From Actinomycetota bacterium (GTDB taxonomy: Bacteria; Actinomycetota; Acidimicrobiia; Acidimicrobiales; Iamiaceae): a stretch of 64,000 nucleotides of DNA. The notes under the pieces were generated by a model. That model was not told the origin of the DNA. It saw only the letters and a program-made list of their open reading frames with translations, and ran no database searches. Where the stretch lies: the NCBI GenBank assembly GCA_016185275.1, contig JACPNX010000018.1:124001-188000 (forward strand), in the 5' to 3' direction. Shown here one piece after another: positions 1 through 8,337 of this stretch. Within the stretch, counting starts at the first letter, position 1; the number at the start of each line of letters is the position of its first letter. The position numbers were made by a program, and so were the translations under genes.

Positions 1-98
1 CCGGGGCGACACCGCGCGAGGTGCCCACGCTCGGCTGACCGCCGGCGCTCGCTGGAGCCGGCGTCGCGCCACGAGGCGGCACGAGGCGGCTGCTGGCG

Positions 99-668
99 CT
101 AGGTGCCGGACGGCCGCCGGAGTGCCCACACCAACGACAGGCCGCAGCCCCTGTTGTTCAGATCGTCCTGGTCGGCGGCCAGCTTGCGGGCCGTCGGCGC
201 GATCTCTGCGAAGCCGAACGCGGCGATGGCGACCCCGACGGCGTACAACCAGGCTCGGCCGCTGAGGATCGACGCGACGAAGCCGAGCAGAGGCGACACC
301 TCTGCGAGCGCGAGACGAACGAAGAAGCGGTTGCGGTACGAGCTGGCGAGCGCCTGGGCGTCACGGCCGTCGAGCGGGAGGCGGATCACCCGTGACGCGA
401 CGATCTGGACGAGGCTTCCCACGAGGACGAGCGCCAGTCCCGGTGCCGCGCTCGAGCCCGCAGGAGCGCCGCCCGATGCCGCCAGGATGGCGACGGGAAC
501 GCCCATGAGCACCAGGCCCAACGCGAACACGACGAACAGCCGGCGGACAACGACGAGCCCGTCGGGCACGTCCTGGGCCGCACCAGCCGCCGTGCCTGGA
601 ACGAGCAACGAGCGCCGCACATGCCCCGCGCTGCGCCACCCAGGGTCCTCGTCGTCGAAACGTTCCAT
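99..668 (-). CDS. predicted multi-spanning membrane protein
   Basis: A 189-residue protein of unknown function. An acidic N-terminus (MERFDDEDPGW) is followed by about four hydrophobic segments near residues 44-63, 75-95, 118-138 and 140-158, so it is probably a cytoplasmic-membrane protein. I chose the ATG at 668 because the acidic head and the first membrane segment follow it directly; longer in-frame extensions upstream are compositionally unlike protein. It lies upstream-to-downstream with a small lipoprotein gene on the same strand, about 40 bases away. No family was recognised. Confidence 0.6.
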   Translation of the reverse strand: MERFDDEDPGWRSAGHVRRSLLVPGTAAGAAQDVPDGLVVVRRLFVVFALGLVLMGVPVAILAASGGAPAGSSAAPGLALVLVGSLVQIVASRVIRLPLDGRDAQALASSYRNRFFVRLALAEVSPLLGFVASILSGRAWLYAVGVAIAAFGFAEIAPTARKLAADQDDLNNRGCGLSLVWALRRPSGT

Positions 669-711
669 CGCAGCCGTCTTCCCGAACCCCGTCCTACCGC
701 CGCGAACCTGG

Positions 712-1071
712 CTACTTGGCCGGCAGCTTGAAGGCCTTGGGGTTCTTGGCGCAGGCGTCGACGACCTTGATGGCCTTGGCGGGCAGGGGCGCCGGCTTCT
801 TCGACTGGTCTTCGTTGATCTTCTTGAACTCGGAGAAGGGGATCGTGCGCCGGAACCCGGCGTAGAGGCAGGTGCATGTCGCGGTGGTCGCCGCCGGCAC
901 CTTGGCTCCGGAGGTGCGCTCCGCCTCGCAGCCGCGGATGAAGTTCTTCTGCGTGGTGTTGCCGTAGCTCGTCGGGATCCGCTGGCCGCCGCACGCAGAA
1001 CCGAGCACGGCGACGGCGAACAGGACGAGGGCGATGCTGCGAGGCGAGCCGGCCGAGCGGGGGGAGGACAT
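712..1071 (-). CDS. small secreted lipoprotein, function unknown
   Basis: A 119-residue protein with a lipoprotein signal: basic n-region, hydrophobic core IALVLFAVAVL, and a lipobox-like GSAC at about residues 24-27. The mature part has a few more cysteines, including a CTC motif and a late CAKN, and a lysine-rich C-terminus (KLPAK). It is expected to be lipid-anchored on the outer face of the membrane. The substrate or partner is not evident. The next gene downstream on this strand encodes a membrane protein. Confidence 0.65.
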   Translation of the reverse strand: MSSPRSAGSPRSIALVLFAVAVLGSACGGQRIPTSYGNTTQKNFIRGCEAERTSGAKVPAATTATCTCLYAGFRRTIPFSEFKKINEDQSKKPAPLPAKAIKVVDACAKNPKAFKLPAK

Positions 1072-1173
1072 CGGCGGGACACCGTACCGGTGGCCTCAAG
1101 CGGGCGGTAATCGCCCCGCGCGACGAGGCCAGCCGGAGACACAGGTGCGGCTGCGCCCGGCGGCCCGAGCCGG

Positions 1174-2250
1174 TCAGACCAGCGCGCGCAGCTCGCCCAC
1201 CGCGAAGAGGAGAGCGGTGAACCCGAGGAAGCCGGCCACGATCGGTTGGAGCCGCCGGTCGTCGGTGCGCACGGTCAGCGCGGCACCGAGACGGGCGCCG
1301 GGAACGACGCCCAGCGCGAGCAGGAGGGCGAAGCGCCAGTCGATGTCGCGGTTGACCAGGCCATGGGTCAGCGTGCCGGGCACGGCGAACAGCGCCACAC
1401 AGGCGAGCGACGTGGCGATGGCCCGCTTGAGCGGCATCCGTGCCATCTGCGTGAAGGCCGGGACCATGACCACGCCGCCGCCGATGCCGAGCAGGCCCGA
1501 GAGCAACCCGGCCACGACGCCGATCCCGCCGATCACCGGACCGCTGCTCTCGTGGTGGACCGCGGCCGAGCGCACCGGCCCGGGCGCGTGGGCGCGCGAA
1601 GGCGAGCCTGCCGGCGATGCGCGGCCTGCCACCGGAGTCGACGCTTCGCCGGCTGCCACCCCACCCGGCGACACGCCACCCGACGACACGTCACCCGGCG
1701 ACACGTCACCCGGCGACCCCCCACCCGGCGACACGCCACCGGGCGACACGCCACCGGGCGACACGTCACCGGGCGACACGTCACCCGGCGACCCCCGACC
1801 CGGCTCCTCCGGCGATCGCCCGGGCCCGGCCAGGTCGTCGGTCTCCGCCTCGGCCTCCGGATCGCCCGCAGGCGGCCGGCGGCTGGTCGCCATCCGGACC
1901 GACGACCAGGCGAGCAGGGCCGCGGTGGCGAGCATGAGCACGTGGCCGCGACCCGGCACGCGGGGCGCCAGCACGGATCCGCCGATCGAGGCCAGCGCGC
2001 CGGGAGGACCGGCCCACGCGACGGTGCGGGCGTCGATGAGCCGCTCCCGCAGGTACCGGGCCGTCCCACTCGCCGCACCCGGGATGATCGACGGGAGCGT
2101 GGTTCCCACGGCCAGCGCCGCGGGCAGGCCGAGCGCCCGGATGGCCGGCGTGGAGATCACCGCCCCGCCCACGCCGAACAGACCCGACAGCGCGCCGGTC
2201 AGCACACCGGCCGCGACGGTGAGCGCGTCACGCACCGGCCCGGGGTCCAC
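1174..2250 (-). CDS. TauE/SafE family permease with repeat-expanded central loop
   Basis: A 358-residue protein read from GTG at 2250. Two homologous membrane halves each begin with the family's glycine-rich signature: LSGLFGVGGAVISTP near residues 20-35 and LSGLLGIGGGVVMVP near 250-265. This family exports or imports sulphite, sulphonates or related organic anions across the cytoplasmic membrane. The halves are separated by a long hydrophilic loop rich in SPGDV/SPGGV pentapeptides, encoded by nine 15-base units, which is unusual for the family. The substrate cannot be inferred from its neighbours. Confidence 0.82.
   Translation of the reverse strand: MDPGPVRDALTVAAGVLTGALSGLFGVGGAVISTPAIRALGLPAALAVGTTLPSIIPGAASGTARYLRERLIDARTVAWAGPPGALASIGGSVLAPRVPGRGHVLMLATAALLAWSSVRMATSRRPPAGDPEAEAETDDLAGPGRSPEEPGRGSPGDVSPGDVSPGGVSPGGVSPGGGSPGDVSPGDVSSGGVSPGGVAAGEASTPVAGRASPAGSPSRAHAPGPVRSAAVHHESSGPVIGGIGVVAGLLSGLLGIGGGVVMVPAFTQMARMPLKRAIATSLACVALFAVPGTLTHGLVNRDIDWRFALLLALGVVPGARLGAALTVRTDDRRLQPIVAGFLGFTALLFAVGELRALV
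1661..1795. repeat. nine tandem 15-base units inside the permease gene
   Basis: Nine consecutive 15-base units, consensus CCACCCGGCGACACG on the plus strand with small variations, lie in frame within the TauE/SafE gene. Read on the minus strand they encode SPG(D/G)V-type pentapeptides in the loop between the two membrane halves. The multiple-of-three unit length preserves the reading frame, so copy number can vary without breaking the gene. Confidence 0.9.
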
Positions 2251-2462
2251 CCGGCGGTTCTAGCCGTGCCGGCGCGGCCGCCGGAACCCGCGGGGCGATG
2301 GCGCGCCGCCCATCGACTCGAGGCCGGCGCCACCCGCAGCGCCCGGCATTGTGCCGGGGCACGCACGGGTGGCGGGCGGAGCCCCGCGTCCGCCACGGGC
2401 ACCTGACCGTTGCCACGCCGACCGTGACGATCACTGTGATCGCTCGCCACAAGGGAGACGGG

Positions 2463-2491
2463 TTGACGAGGGAGGCGAACGCCTGTACGAT
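2463..2491 (+). promoter_or_regulatory. leaderless sigma70-type promoter of the DUF222 gene
   Basis: TTGACG (2463-2468), a 17-base spacer and TACGAT (2486-2491) match a vegetative promoter. Seven bases separate the -10 box from the ATG at 2499, so transcription should start at or next to the start codon. This also argues against the in-frame ATG at 2490, which lies inside the -10 box. Confidence 0.65.
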
Positions 2492-2498
2492 GACGGGT

Positions 2499-3716
2499 AT
2501 GGCAACGGATGAGCTGCAGGCGCTGGGGGAGGCGCTGGACGCCTTGCTGCGCTTGGATCCGGGCTCGTTGCCGGACGTCGAGCTGCACGGCTCGGTCGTC
2601 TCCCTGGCCGAGGCGCGGGCCCGGTTGGAAGCCGCCGAGGCGCGGCTGCTGGGCGAGTGGGACGCTCGCAAGGTGTGGGCGCAGGACGGGTCCCGTTCCC
2701 CGGGCGCCCGGCTGGCGCGCGAGACGGGGTCGTCGTCGACCGATGCGAACCGGCGCTGCCGGCGGGCCCGTCGGCTGCGCACGATGCCGGCCACGGCCCA
2801 AGCCTTCGCCGCCGGCCACGTGGGTCCGGAGCGGGTGGACGGGCTGGTCGCGTTGAACCAGCCCGGGGTGGCGGGGGACTTCGCCGCGGGCGAGGCCGAC
2901 CTGGTGCAGGCGGCGACCCGGCTGGCCTTCGACGACTTCTCCCGGGTCGCCGCCTACTGGAAGGCGTGCGCGGACGACGCCCACACCGTGGACCGGGCGT
3001 TGCGGCGTCGCGAGGAGCGGTGCCTGCACCTGGACGCCACCCTCGACGGCACTCTGCACGTGCGCGGCACGCTCGAAGGCGTCGACGGCGAGATCGTGCG
3101 CACCGAGCTCGAACGCCTCGAACACGAACTGTGGGAAGCCGACTGGCGACACGCACGGGCCGAGCACGGCGACGACGCCCGCCCCGAGCACCTGGTCCGC
3201 ACCAGCGTCCAGCGCCGTGCCGACGCGCTGGTCGAGATGGCCAAGCGGGCCGCCGCCGCACGCTCCGCCGGCACCACCACCCCGCCCCGGCCGCTGTACA
3301 CGGTGCTGGTCGACCTCGACACGTTCACCAGCCGGATCTGCGAGACCAGCCGGGGGTCGATCCTGGCCCCGGAGCTGCTGGCCGACCGGCTCTTCGACGC
3401 CGAGGTCGAACGCGTCGTGTTCGGACCCCCTGACCGCCCCATGCGCGTCGGCCGCAAGACCCGCTTCTTCACCGGCGCCCTCCGCCGCTGCATCGAGGTC
3501 CGCGACCGCTGGTGCACCCACCCGGGCTGCCGCATCCCCGCCGAGCTCTGCGACATCGACCACATCACCCCCTGGGAAGAGGGCGGCCGGACCAGCCAAG
3601 AGAACGGCCGGCTCCTCTGCGGCCCCCACAACCGATGGGCCTACGACGACATCCAGCGCCAACGGGGCCGACCACCCGCCCGGCGCCGCACGCGACGACC
3701 CCGCGCGCCGACGTAA
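2499..3716 (+). CDS. DUF222 / HNH endonuclease family protein (13E12-like)
   Basis: A 405-residue protein of the DUF222-HNH group that is multicopy in many actinobacterial genomes. The N-terminal two thirds are the helical DUF222 region. The C-terminus from about residue 331 is an HNH fold with a CxxHPGC pair, the core CDIDHITPW and a closing CGPHNR, so metal-binding and catalytic residues look intact. It probably cleaves DNA; the biological role of this family is unsettled. A promoter with the ATG at +1 supports this start. It converges on the uracil-DNA glycosylase gene downstream. Confidence 0.85.
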   Translation: MATDELQALGEALDALLRLDPGSLPDVELHGSVVSLAEARARLEAAEARLLGEWDARKVWAQDGSRSPGARLARETGSSSTDANRRCRRARRLRTMPATAQAFAAGHVGPERVDGLVALNQPGVAGDFAAGEADLVQAATRLAFDDFSRVAAYWKACADDAHTVDRALRRREERCLHLDATLDGTLHVRGTLEGVDGEIVRTELERLEHELWEADWRHARAEHGDDARPEHLVRTSVQRRADALVEMAKRAAAARSAGTTTPPRPLYTVLVDLDTFTSRICETSRGSILAPELLADRLFDAEVERVVFGPPDRPMRVGRKTRFFTGALRRCIEVRDRWCTHPGCRIPAELCDIDHITPWEEGGRTSQENGRLLCGPHNRWAYDDIQRQRGRPPARRRTRRPRAPT

Positions 3717-3723
3717 CCGGTGA

Positions 3724-3758
3724 GACGCGCTTCATGGCGCTCGAGCGACGAGCGCGTC
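3724..3758. terminator. possible hairpin terminator between convergent genes
   Basis: GACGCGCT at 3724-3731 pairs with AGCGCGTC at 3751-3758, and the loop holds a further self-complementary CGCTCGAGCG. It lies between the convergent DUF222/HNH and UdgB genes. There is no T-tract. Confidence 0.35.
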
Positions 3759-3790
3759 AGCCGCCGCGCCCCGATCAGACCGCACGTCGC

Positions 3791-4462
3791 TCAGCGGGAG
3801 GCGGCACCGAGCCGGCGTGCCCGCAGCAGCACGGCATCGAGCATCTCGGGCGTCAGCTTGCCGGTGAAGGTGTTCTGCTGGCTGACGTGATACGAGCACA
3901 GGACGGTGCGCCCACCGGGCGCGGCCACCTCGACGCCGTGGCCGAACCGTGGGCGGGGAGGCACGCCGAGCAGCCCGCACGTCACCTGGTAGGCGAACGA
4001 CCCGAGCACCAGGAGCACCCGCGCGTCCGGCATCAGGGCCAGTTCGCGCTGGAGGTACGTCTGGCAGCGGTCGCGCTCCTCGGGCAACGGCTTGTTGGCC
4101 GGCGGCGCGCACCGCACCGGCGCCGTGATCCATGCGCCGGTGAGCCGGAGCCCGTCGTCGCGCGCCACGCTCGTGGGCTGGTTGGCGTAGCCGGCGCGGT
4201 GCAGCGCGGCGTAGAGGAAGTCGCCGGAGCGGTCGCCGGTGAACATGCGACCGGTCCGGTTGCCCCCGTGCGCCGCCGGTGCGAGGCCGACGATCACCAG
4301 GTGCGCGCCGGGGTCACCAAAGGCGGGGATGGGCCGGGCCCAGTACTCCTCGCCGGCGTAGGCCGCCCGCTTCTCCTCGGCGACGCGCTCCCGCCACTCG
4401 ACCAGCCGCGGGCAGGCACGGCAGGCGACGACCTCTGCCTCGACGAGGGCCAGCGAGTCCAC
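3791..4462 (-). CDS. uracil-DNA glycosylase, family 5 (UdgB-like)
   Basis: A 223-residue base-excision repair enzyme if read from GTG at 4462 (VDSLALVEAEVV); an ATG at 4504 would add 14 residues and overlap the divergent phosphatase start. An N-terminal CxxCPRL pair fits the iron-sulphur cluster of family 4/5 glycosylases. The motif GLAPAAHGGNRTGR, followed by MFTGD, is the family 5 motif 1, and SYHVSQQNTFTG is the C-terminal substrate loop. Members remove uracil, and often hypoxanthine or other deaminated bases, from DNA. Confidence 0.88.
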   Translation of the reverse strand: MDSLALVEAEVVACRACPRLVEWRERVAEEKRAAYAGEEYWARPIPAFGDPGAHLVIVGLAPAAHGGNRTGRMFTGDRSGDFLYAALHRAGYANQPTSVARDDGLRLTGAWITAPVRCAPPANKPLPEERDRCQTYLQRELALMPDARVLLVLGSFAYQVTCGLLGVPPRPRFGHGVEVAAPGGRTVLCSYHVSQQNTFTGKLTPEMLDAVLLRARRLGAASR

Positions 4463-4487
4463 GGAGCGATTCTGGCGGCCCACCCGG

Positions 4488-4493
4488 TAGGTT
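4488..4493 (+). promoter_or_regulatory. -10 box for the phosphomutase operon
   Basis: TAGGTT lies nine bases before the ATG at 4503, in line with a leaderless transcript. It sits inside the possible N-terminal extension of the divergent glycosylase gene, one reason to prefer that gene's GTG at 4462. Confidence 0.4.
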
Positions 4494-4502
4494 GCGCCGG
4501 TC

Positions 4503-5147
4503 ATGCCCCGAGCACCCAAGGCGCCCAGACCAACCCGCGTGCTGTTCGTGCGCCACGGCCAGACGCCCACGACGGGCAAGGTGCTCCCCGGCCGGGCCAA
4601 GGGTCTGCACCTCGCCGATGCCGGGCGCGCCCAGGCCGATGCCGTGGCGGCCCGCATCGCCGGGCTCAAGGGCGTCGCCGCCGTGTACGCGTCTCCGCTG
4701 GAGCGGACTCGTGAGACCGCCGCACCCATCGCCCGGGCCCTCGGCCTGCGGGTCGTGGCCGACCGGGGGCTCCTCGAGTGCGACTTCGGGGACTGGACGG
4801 GCGCGGAGCTCAAGGCGCTGGCGAAGCGGCCCGAGTGGAGGACGGTCCAGCGCTACCCCAGCGGCTTCCGTTTCCCCGGCGGCGAGTCGATGCAGGAGAT
4901 GCAGGCCCGGATCTGCGATGCGACGGCGCGCCTGTGCGCGGCGCATCCTGGTGAGACGATCGTCTGCGTCTCCCACGCCGATCCGATCAAGGCGGTCGTG
5001 GCCGCCGCGGTCGGGACCCACCTCGACCTGTTCCAGCGCATCGTCGTGTCGCCGTGCTCGGTGAGCGCGATCGGCTACGGCGCGGACGGCCCCGTGGTGC
5101 TGTCGGTGAACTCCACCGGCGACCTGGCCGGGTTGGTCCCGTCGTGA
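4503..5147 (+). CDS. histidine phosphatase family, probable phosphomutase of the MSMEG_4193 type
   Basis: A 214-residue member of the histidine phosphatase superfamily. The phosphohistidine motif is FVRHGQTPT near residues 17-25, the acid/base region is LLECDFGDWTG, and the second catalytic histidine is in CVSHADPIK. Its stop overlaps the GTG of the DUF3090 gene by four bases (GTGA), so translation is coupled. Phosphomutase, DUF3090 and SCO1664-type genes are a conserved actinobacterial trio; the physiological substrate is unknown. Confidence 0.88.
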   Translation: MPRAPKAPRPTRVLFVRHGQTPTTGKVLPGRAKGLHLADAGRAQADAVAARIAGLKGVAAVYASPLERTRETAAPIARALGLRVVADRGLLECDFGDWTGAELKALAKRPEWRTVQRYPSGFRFPGGESMQEMQARICDATARLCAAHPGETIVCVSHADPIKAVVAAAVGTHLDLFQRIVVSPCSVSAIGYGADGPVVLSVNSTGDLAGLVPS

Positions 5148-5650
5148 ACCCGTCGTTCGAGTTCGACTCGGCCGACCACTTCACGGCCGGGGCCATCGGA
5201 GAACCCGGCCACCGGGCGTTCTTCCTGCAGATCGGCGACACGGCCCGGACGGTGTCGCTCAAGTGCGAAAAGGAACAGGTCGGCGCTCTGGCCGAGTACC
5301 TCGCGGGGGTGCTGGCAGACCTGCCGCCAGTGGAGCCGGTACCGGTGGACGTGGAACTGCGCTCGCCCGTCGAAGCGGCCTGGATCGCCGGAACGCTGTC
5401 GGTCGGCTACGACGAGGTCGCGCAGCAGGTGGTGCTGGTCATCGAGGAGCTGGTGCCCGACGCGGACGAGGACGGTCCCGACGAAGCGGCCTCCCTTCGG
5501 GCCCGGCTCGGCGTCGCGCAGGTCGCCGCCTACGTCGCGCACGCCGGCGAGCTGATCGCCGCCGGGCGCCCGCCCTGCCCGCTGTGCGGCCGCCCGTCCG
5601 GCGCCGACCACGTCTGCGTCCGCTCCAACGGCCACGGACCACCCCGCTGA
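5144..5650 (+). CDS. DUF3090 family protein
   Basis: A 168-residue protein with the DUF3090 hallmarks: an N-terminal segment around residues 15-40 (GEPGHRAFFLQIGD), a central acidic stretch, and a C-terminal zinc-ribbon-like CPLCGRP followed by a further cysteine in DHVC. It starts at GTG 5144, overlapping the upstream stop, and the next gene begins one base after its stop. No biochemical function is established. The cysteines suggest metal binding, and the operon position suggests a shared process with the flanking phosphomutase and kinase-like protein. Confidence 0.88.
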   Translation: MNPSFEFDSADHFTAGAIGEPGHRAFFLQIGDTARTVSLKCEKEQVGALAEYLAGVLADLPPVEPVPVDVELRSPVEAAWIAGTLSVGYDEVAQQVVLVIEELVPDADEDGPDEAASLRARLGVAQVAAYVAHAGELIAAGRPPCPLCGRPSGADHVCVRSNGHGPPR

Positions 5651-5651
5651 G

Positions 5652-6503
5652 GTGAGCACAGCCGGCGCCGGGGCCGCCGTGCTCGATCTGCTCCGCACCG
5701 GGCCGGTGCGGGTCATCGGCCGGATGCCTTGGTCGTCCAACGGGACCTTCCTCGTCGAGGTCGGCGAGCCGGCTGACGAACCGGCCCACACCGCTCGGGC
5801 CGAGACGACTGCGCCGGCCGAGACGACCGCGACGGCGACGGCGACGGGCGGCGGGAGCACGACGTCCGGCTCGAGCGCGACGGCCGGCGCGAGCCCGACG
5901 GCCGGGCCACCCGCCGTGCGCGCCATCTACAAACCCCAGCGGGGCGAGCGGCCCCTGTGGGACTTCCCTCGCGGGCTGTGGCGCCGCGAGGTCGCGGCCT
6001 ACGAGCTGGCCGAGGCCCTGGGGTGGCGTCTCGTACCGCCGACCGTCGCCCGGCACGACGCCCCGCTGGGCGTGGGCTCGCTCCAGCTCTTCGTCGACGC
6101 GGAGTTCGATGAGCACTACTTCACGCTCCTGGAGGACGAGTCCCTCCACCCCCAGCTGCGGCGGCTCTGCGCGTTCGACGTCGTCGCGAACAGCACCGAC
6201 CGCAAGAGCGGCCACGTCCTCGTCGATGCCGACCGCCACCTGTGGGCCATCGACAACGGTCTGGCCTTCGCGGCGGAGATGAAGCTGCGCACGGTCATCT
6301 GGGACTTCGCCGGCGAAGCGGTCGACGCCGAGCTCCGCGACGATCTGTGCCAGTTCCTCGACCGGGAGCTTCCCCCCGCGCTGGCCGACCTTCTCGATCC
6401 CTTCGAGCGCGACGCGCTGCGCACCCGGGCGAGGGCGCTCGTCACCGAAGGCCGGTTCCCGGTCGATCACACCGGCCGCCGCTATCCATGGCCCCTCGTG
6501 TGA
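5652..6503 (+). CDS. SCO1664 family protein, PI3/4-kinase-like fold
   Basis: A 283-residue protein from GTG 5652. After GRMPWSSNGTFLVEV comes a low-complexity Thr/Ala/Gly insert at about residues 40-85, then the conserved core resumes at AIYKPQRGERPLWDFP. Downstream blocks LCAFDVVANSTDRKSGHVLVD and WAIDNGLAF resemble the catalytic and metal-binding loops (Asp-Asn, Asp-Asn-Gly) of phosphatidylinositol-kinase-like enzymes. It is the third gene of the conserved trio. Phosphotransfer activity is inferred from fold motifs only; the insert interrupts an otherwise compact N-lobe. Confidence 0.85.
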   Translation: MSTAGAGAAVLDLLRTGPVRVIGRMPWSSNGTFLVEVGEPADEPAHTARAETTAPAETTATATATGGGSTTSGSSATAGASPTAGPPAVRAIYKPQRGERPLWDFPRGLWRREVAAYELAEALGWRLVPPTVARHDAPLGVGSLQLFVDAEFDEHYFTLLEDESLHPQLRRLCAFDVVANSTDRKSGHVLVDADRHLWAIDNGLAFAAEMKLRTVIWDFAGEAVDAELRDDLCQFLDRELPPALADLLDPFERDALRTRARALVTEGRFPVDHTGRRYPWPLV

Positions 6504-6508
6504 GCGGC

Positions 6509-7339
6509 TCAGCCGTGCGGCGGGGGCGGTTCCCCCCGGCTGAGGCCGTTGGCCCGCTCGAGGCGGTCGACGCAGGCGTCGATCTCGGAGTGCGGCAGGG
6601 CCAGCTCGAGGGTCATCCGCGGGGCCTGCACGACGACGATGTCGGTGCCGCGCCCCTCGAAGGCCTCCTCCTTGAAGCGAGCGCGGCGCCGGGTGACGGA
6701 CGTCGCGCCGGCCAGTGATGTCGGCGTCGTCGCCTTCGACCGGACGAGGTCGAGCTTTTCGGGCTCGGCGGCCACGAAGGCCGCGTCGTCGCGCTCGCCG
6801 CCGCGGAACCGCAGCCAGCCGCGGACCCACGGTCCCCAACCCCGTGTGGTGGTCCGCCGCGCGTGGCACGGCACCGCGACCTCCTCGCCGCTGCGCAGCA
6901 GCGAGGCGCGCGTCGACCGGTCCTTCAGCTCGACCCGGTTGAGCCGGTCCGGGATGCCACGGTCGCGGCTCCAGCGGCGCAGCTCCAGGTGCAGCTCCGG
7001 GTCCTGGCGGCCGGGCAGCGACAGCGACGCGGCGACGGGCACCGGGCGGCCCTCGTGCGGCACGATCCGGGCCAGAGGCAGGCCCAGCCAGTGGCCGGGC
7101 TCGATGCCGGCGATCTCGTCGACGGTCAGGTGCCGTTGCCGGAAGGGACCGTTGCGGACGGAGATGTCGGCTTCGCCGAGGTCGACACCGACCGTCGCGC
7201 CGCGCACGACGCCGGCGGCGACGGCCGCCCCGCCCAGCACGGCGAGCGCGCTGATGCCCGTGCCCGCTCCGGCCACGAGCGCAGCCGTACCCGGGACCGC
7301 CAGCACGGCCCCGGCGACGATGCGGCCCGTGGCGCCCAC
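6509..7339 (-). CDS. membrane-anchored protein with PH-like domain, unknown function
   Basis: A 276-residue protein read from GTG 7339, 14 bases after the etfA stop, so it is probably the last gene of the etfBA operon. Two hydrophobic stretches rich in Ala, Val and Gly (residues about 5-45) are followed by a soluble region whose pattern ([17 protein letters not shown], then an IVPHEGRPV block) recalls bacterial PH-like domains. The remainder is basic and unassigned. No direct link to electron transfer is visible. Confidence 0.6.
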   Translation of the reverse strand: MGATGRIVAGAVLAVPGTAALVAGAGTGISALAVLGGAAVAAGVVRGATVGVDLGEADISVRNGPFRQRHLTVDEIAGIEPGHWLGLPLARIVPHEGRPVPVAASLSLPGRQDPELHLELRRWSRDRGIPDRLNRVELKDRSTRASLLRSGEEVAVPCHARRTTTRGWGPWVRGWLRFRGGERDDAAFVAAEPEKLDLVRSKATTPTSLAGATSVTRRRARFKEEAFEGRGTDIVVVQAPRMTLELALPHSEIDACVDRLERANGLSRGEPPPPHG

Positions 7340-7353
7340 CGGCGCGAGGCCGG

Positions 7354-8322
7354 TCAGCGGCTCTGCAGCGCCTCGATGAGCTTCGGCAGGACCTTGTGGA
7401 CGTCGCCCACGATGCCCAGATCGGCGATCGACAGGATCGGTGCTTCGGGGTCCTTGTTGATGGCGACGATGTTCTTCGAGCCCTTCATGCCCACCATGTG
7501 CTGGGTGGCGCCCGAGATGCCGGCGGCGATGTACACCGTGGGCTTCACGACCTTGCCGGTCTGGCCCACCTGGTACGAGTAGGGCACCCAACCGGCGTCG
7601 ACGATGGCCCGCGACGCGCCCGGCGCACCCTTCAACAGCTTGGCGAGCTGCTCGATCATGTCGTACTTGGCCGCCTCGCCGAGGCCGCGGCCGCCGGACA
7701 CCACGATGGCCGCCTCGTCGAGCTTCGGACCCGAGGTCTCCTCGACGTGGCGGTCGACGACCCGGGCAGCCGCGGCGGCTCCACCGTCCGGCACCTCGAT
7801 CGTCTGCACCTCGGCCGGACCACCGCCGGACTCCTCGGCCACGAACGACTTCGGCCGCAGCAGCACGATCTGGGGGGTTCCGGCGGTGAACCTGGTCTTC
7901 ACCAGCTGCGTGCCGCCGAAGATGGGCTCGATGACCACCACCGAGCCGTCCTCCTCGGCGACGTCGGTCCCGTTGGTGAGGACGGGCTTGTCGAGCTTGA
8001 CCGACAGCCGGGCGGCGGCGTCGCGCCCGTCGTAGCTCGTGGCGAACATGACGAGGTCGGGCGCGCCCTGCGACCCGATCGCCGCGGCGAGGGCGTTGGC
8101 GAGGTTCACGCCGACGGCACCGCCGCCGAGGTCGCCGGCGCACAGCACCTTGGTTGCCCCGTGGGCGCCGAGGGTCCCGGCGATCTGCTCCCCGTCGGGA
8201 CCGGCGTGGAACGCCTCGACGGTGCCGCCGAGCTCACGGGCCTTCGTGAGCATCTCGAGCGTGGTGGGCTTGACGGTCCCGTCGGTCGATTCCGCGTGGA
8301 CCCAGATCTTGGAAAGCGTCAT
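7354..8322 (-). CDS. etfA: electron transfer flavoprotein, alpha subunit
   Basis: A 322-residue protein of normal family length. The N-terminal domain begins [11 protein letters not shown]. The FAD-binding C-terminal domain carries VVSGGRGLG (about residues 215-223), the [18 protein letters not shown] block and the C-terminal signature [14 protein letters not shown], then ADLGIVGD. With EtfB it accepts electrons from acyl-CoA dehydrogenases (one is encoded at 49966-51201) and passes them to the quinone pool. It lies 15 bases downstream of etfB. Confidence 0.97.
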   Translation of the reverse strand: MTLSKIWVHAESTDGTVKPTTLEMLTKARELGGTVEAFHAGPDGEQIAGTLGAHGATKVLCAGDLGGGAVGVNLANALAAAIGSQGAPDLVMFATSYDGRDAAARLSVKLDKPVLTNGTDVAEEDGSVVVIEPIFGGTQLVKTRFTAGTPQIVLLRPKSFVAEESGGGPAEVQTIEVPDGGAAAAARVVDRHVEETSGPKLDEAAIVVSGGRGLGEAAKYDMIEQLAKLLKGAPGASRAIVDAGWVPYSYQVGQTGKVVKPTVYIAAGISGATQHMVGMKGSKNIVAINKDPEAPILSIADLGIVGDVHKVLPKLIEALQSR

Positions 8323-8337
8323 GTCGTCCCTCGCTCC

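Noticed and set aside
1-98. Possible C-terminus of an upstream gene ending at a TGA at 36-38
   Set aside because: Only about a dozen codons are visible and no family or frame bias can be judged. The rest to base 98 holds only a short GC-rich repeat (ACGAGGCGGC twice).
2499-3716. Group II intron or homing nuclease inserted in a host gene
   Set aside because: The HNH protein has its own promoter, DUF222 is a stand-alone family, and no split host gene flanks it.
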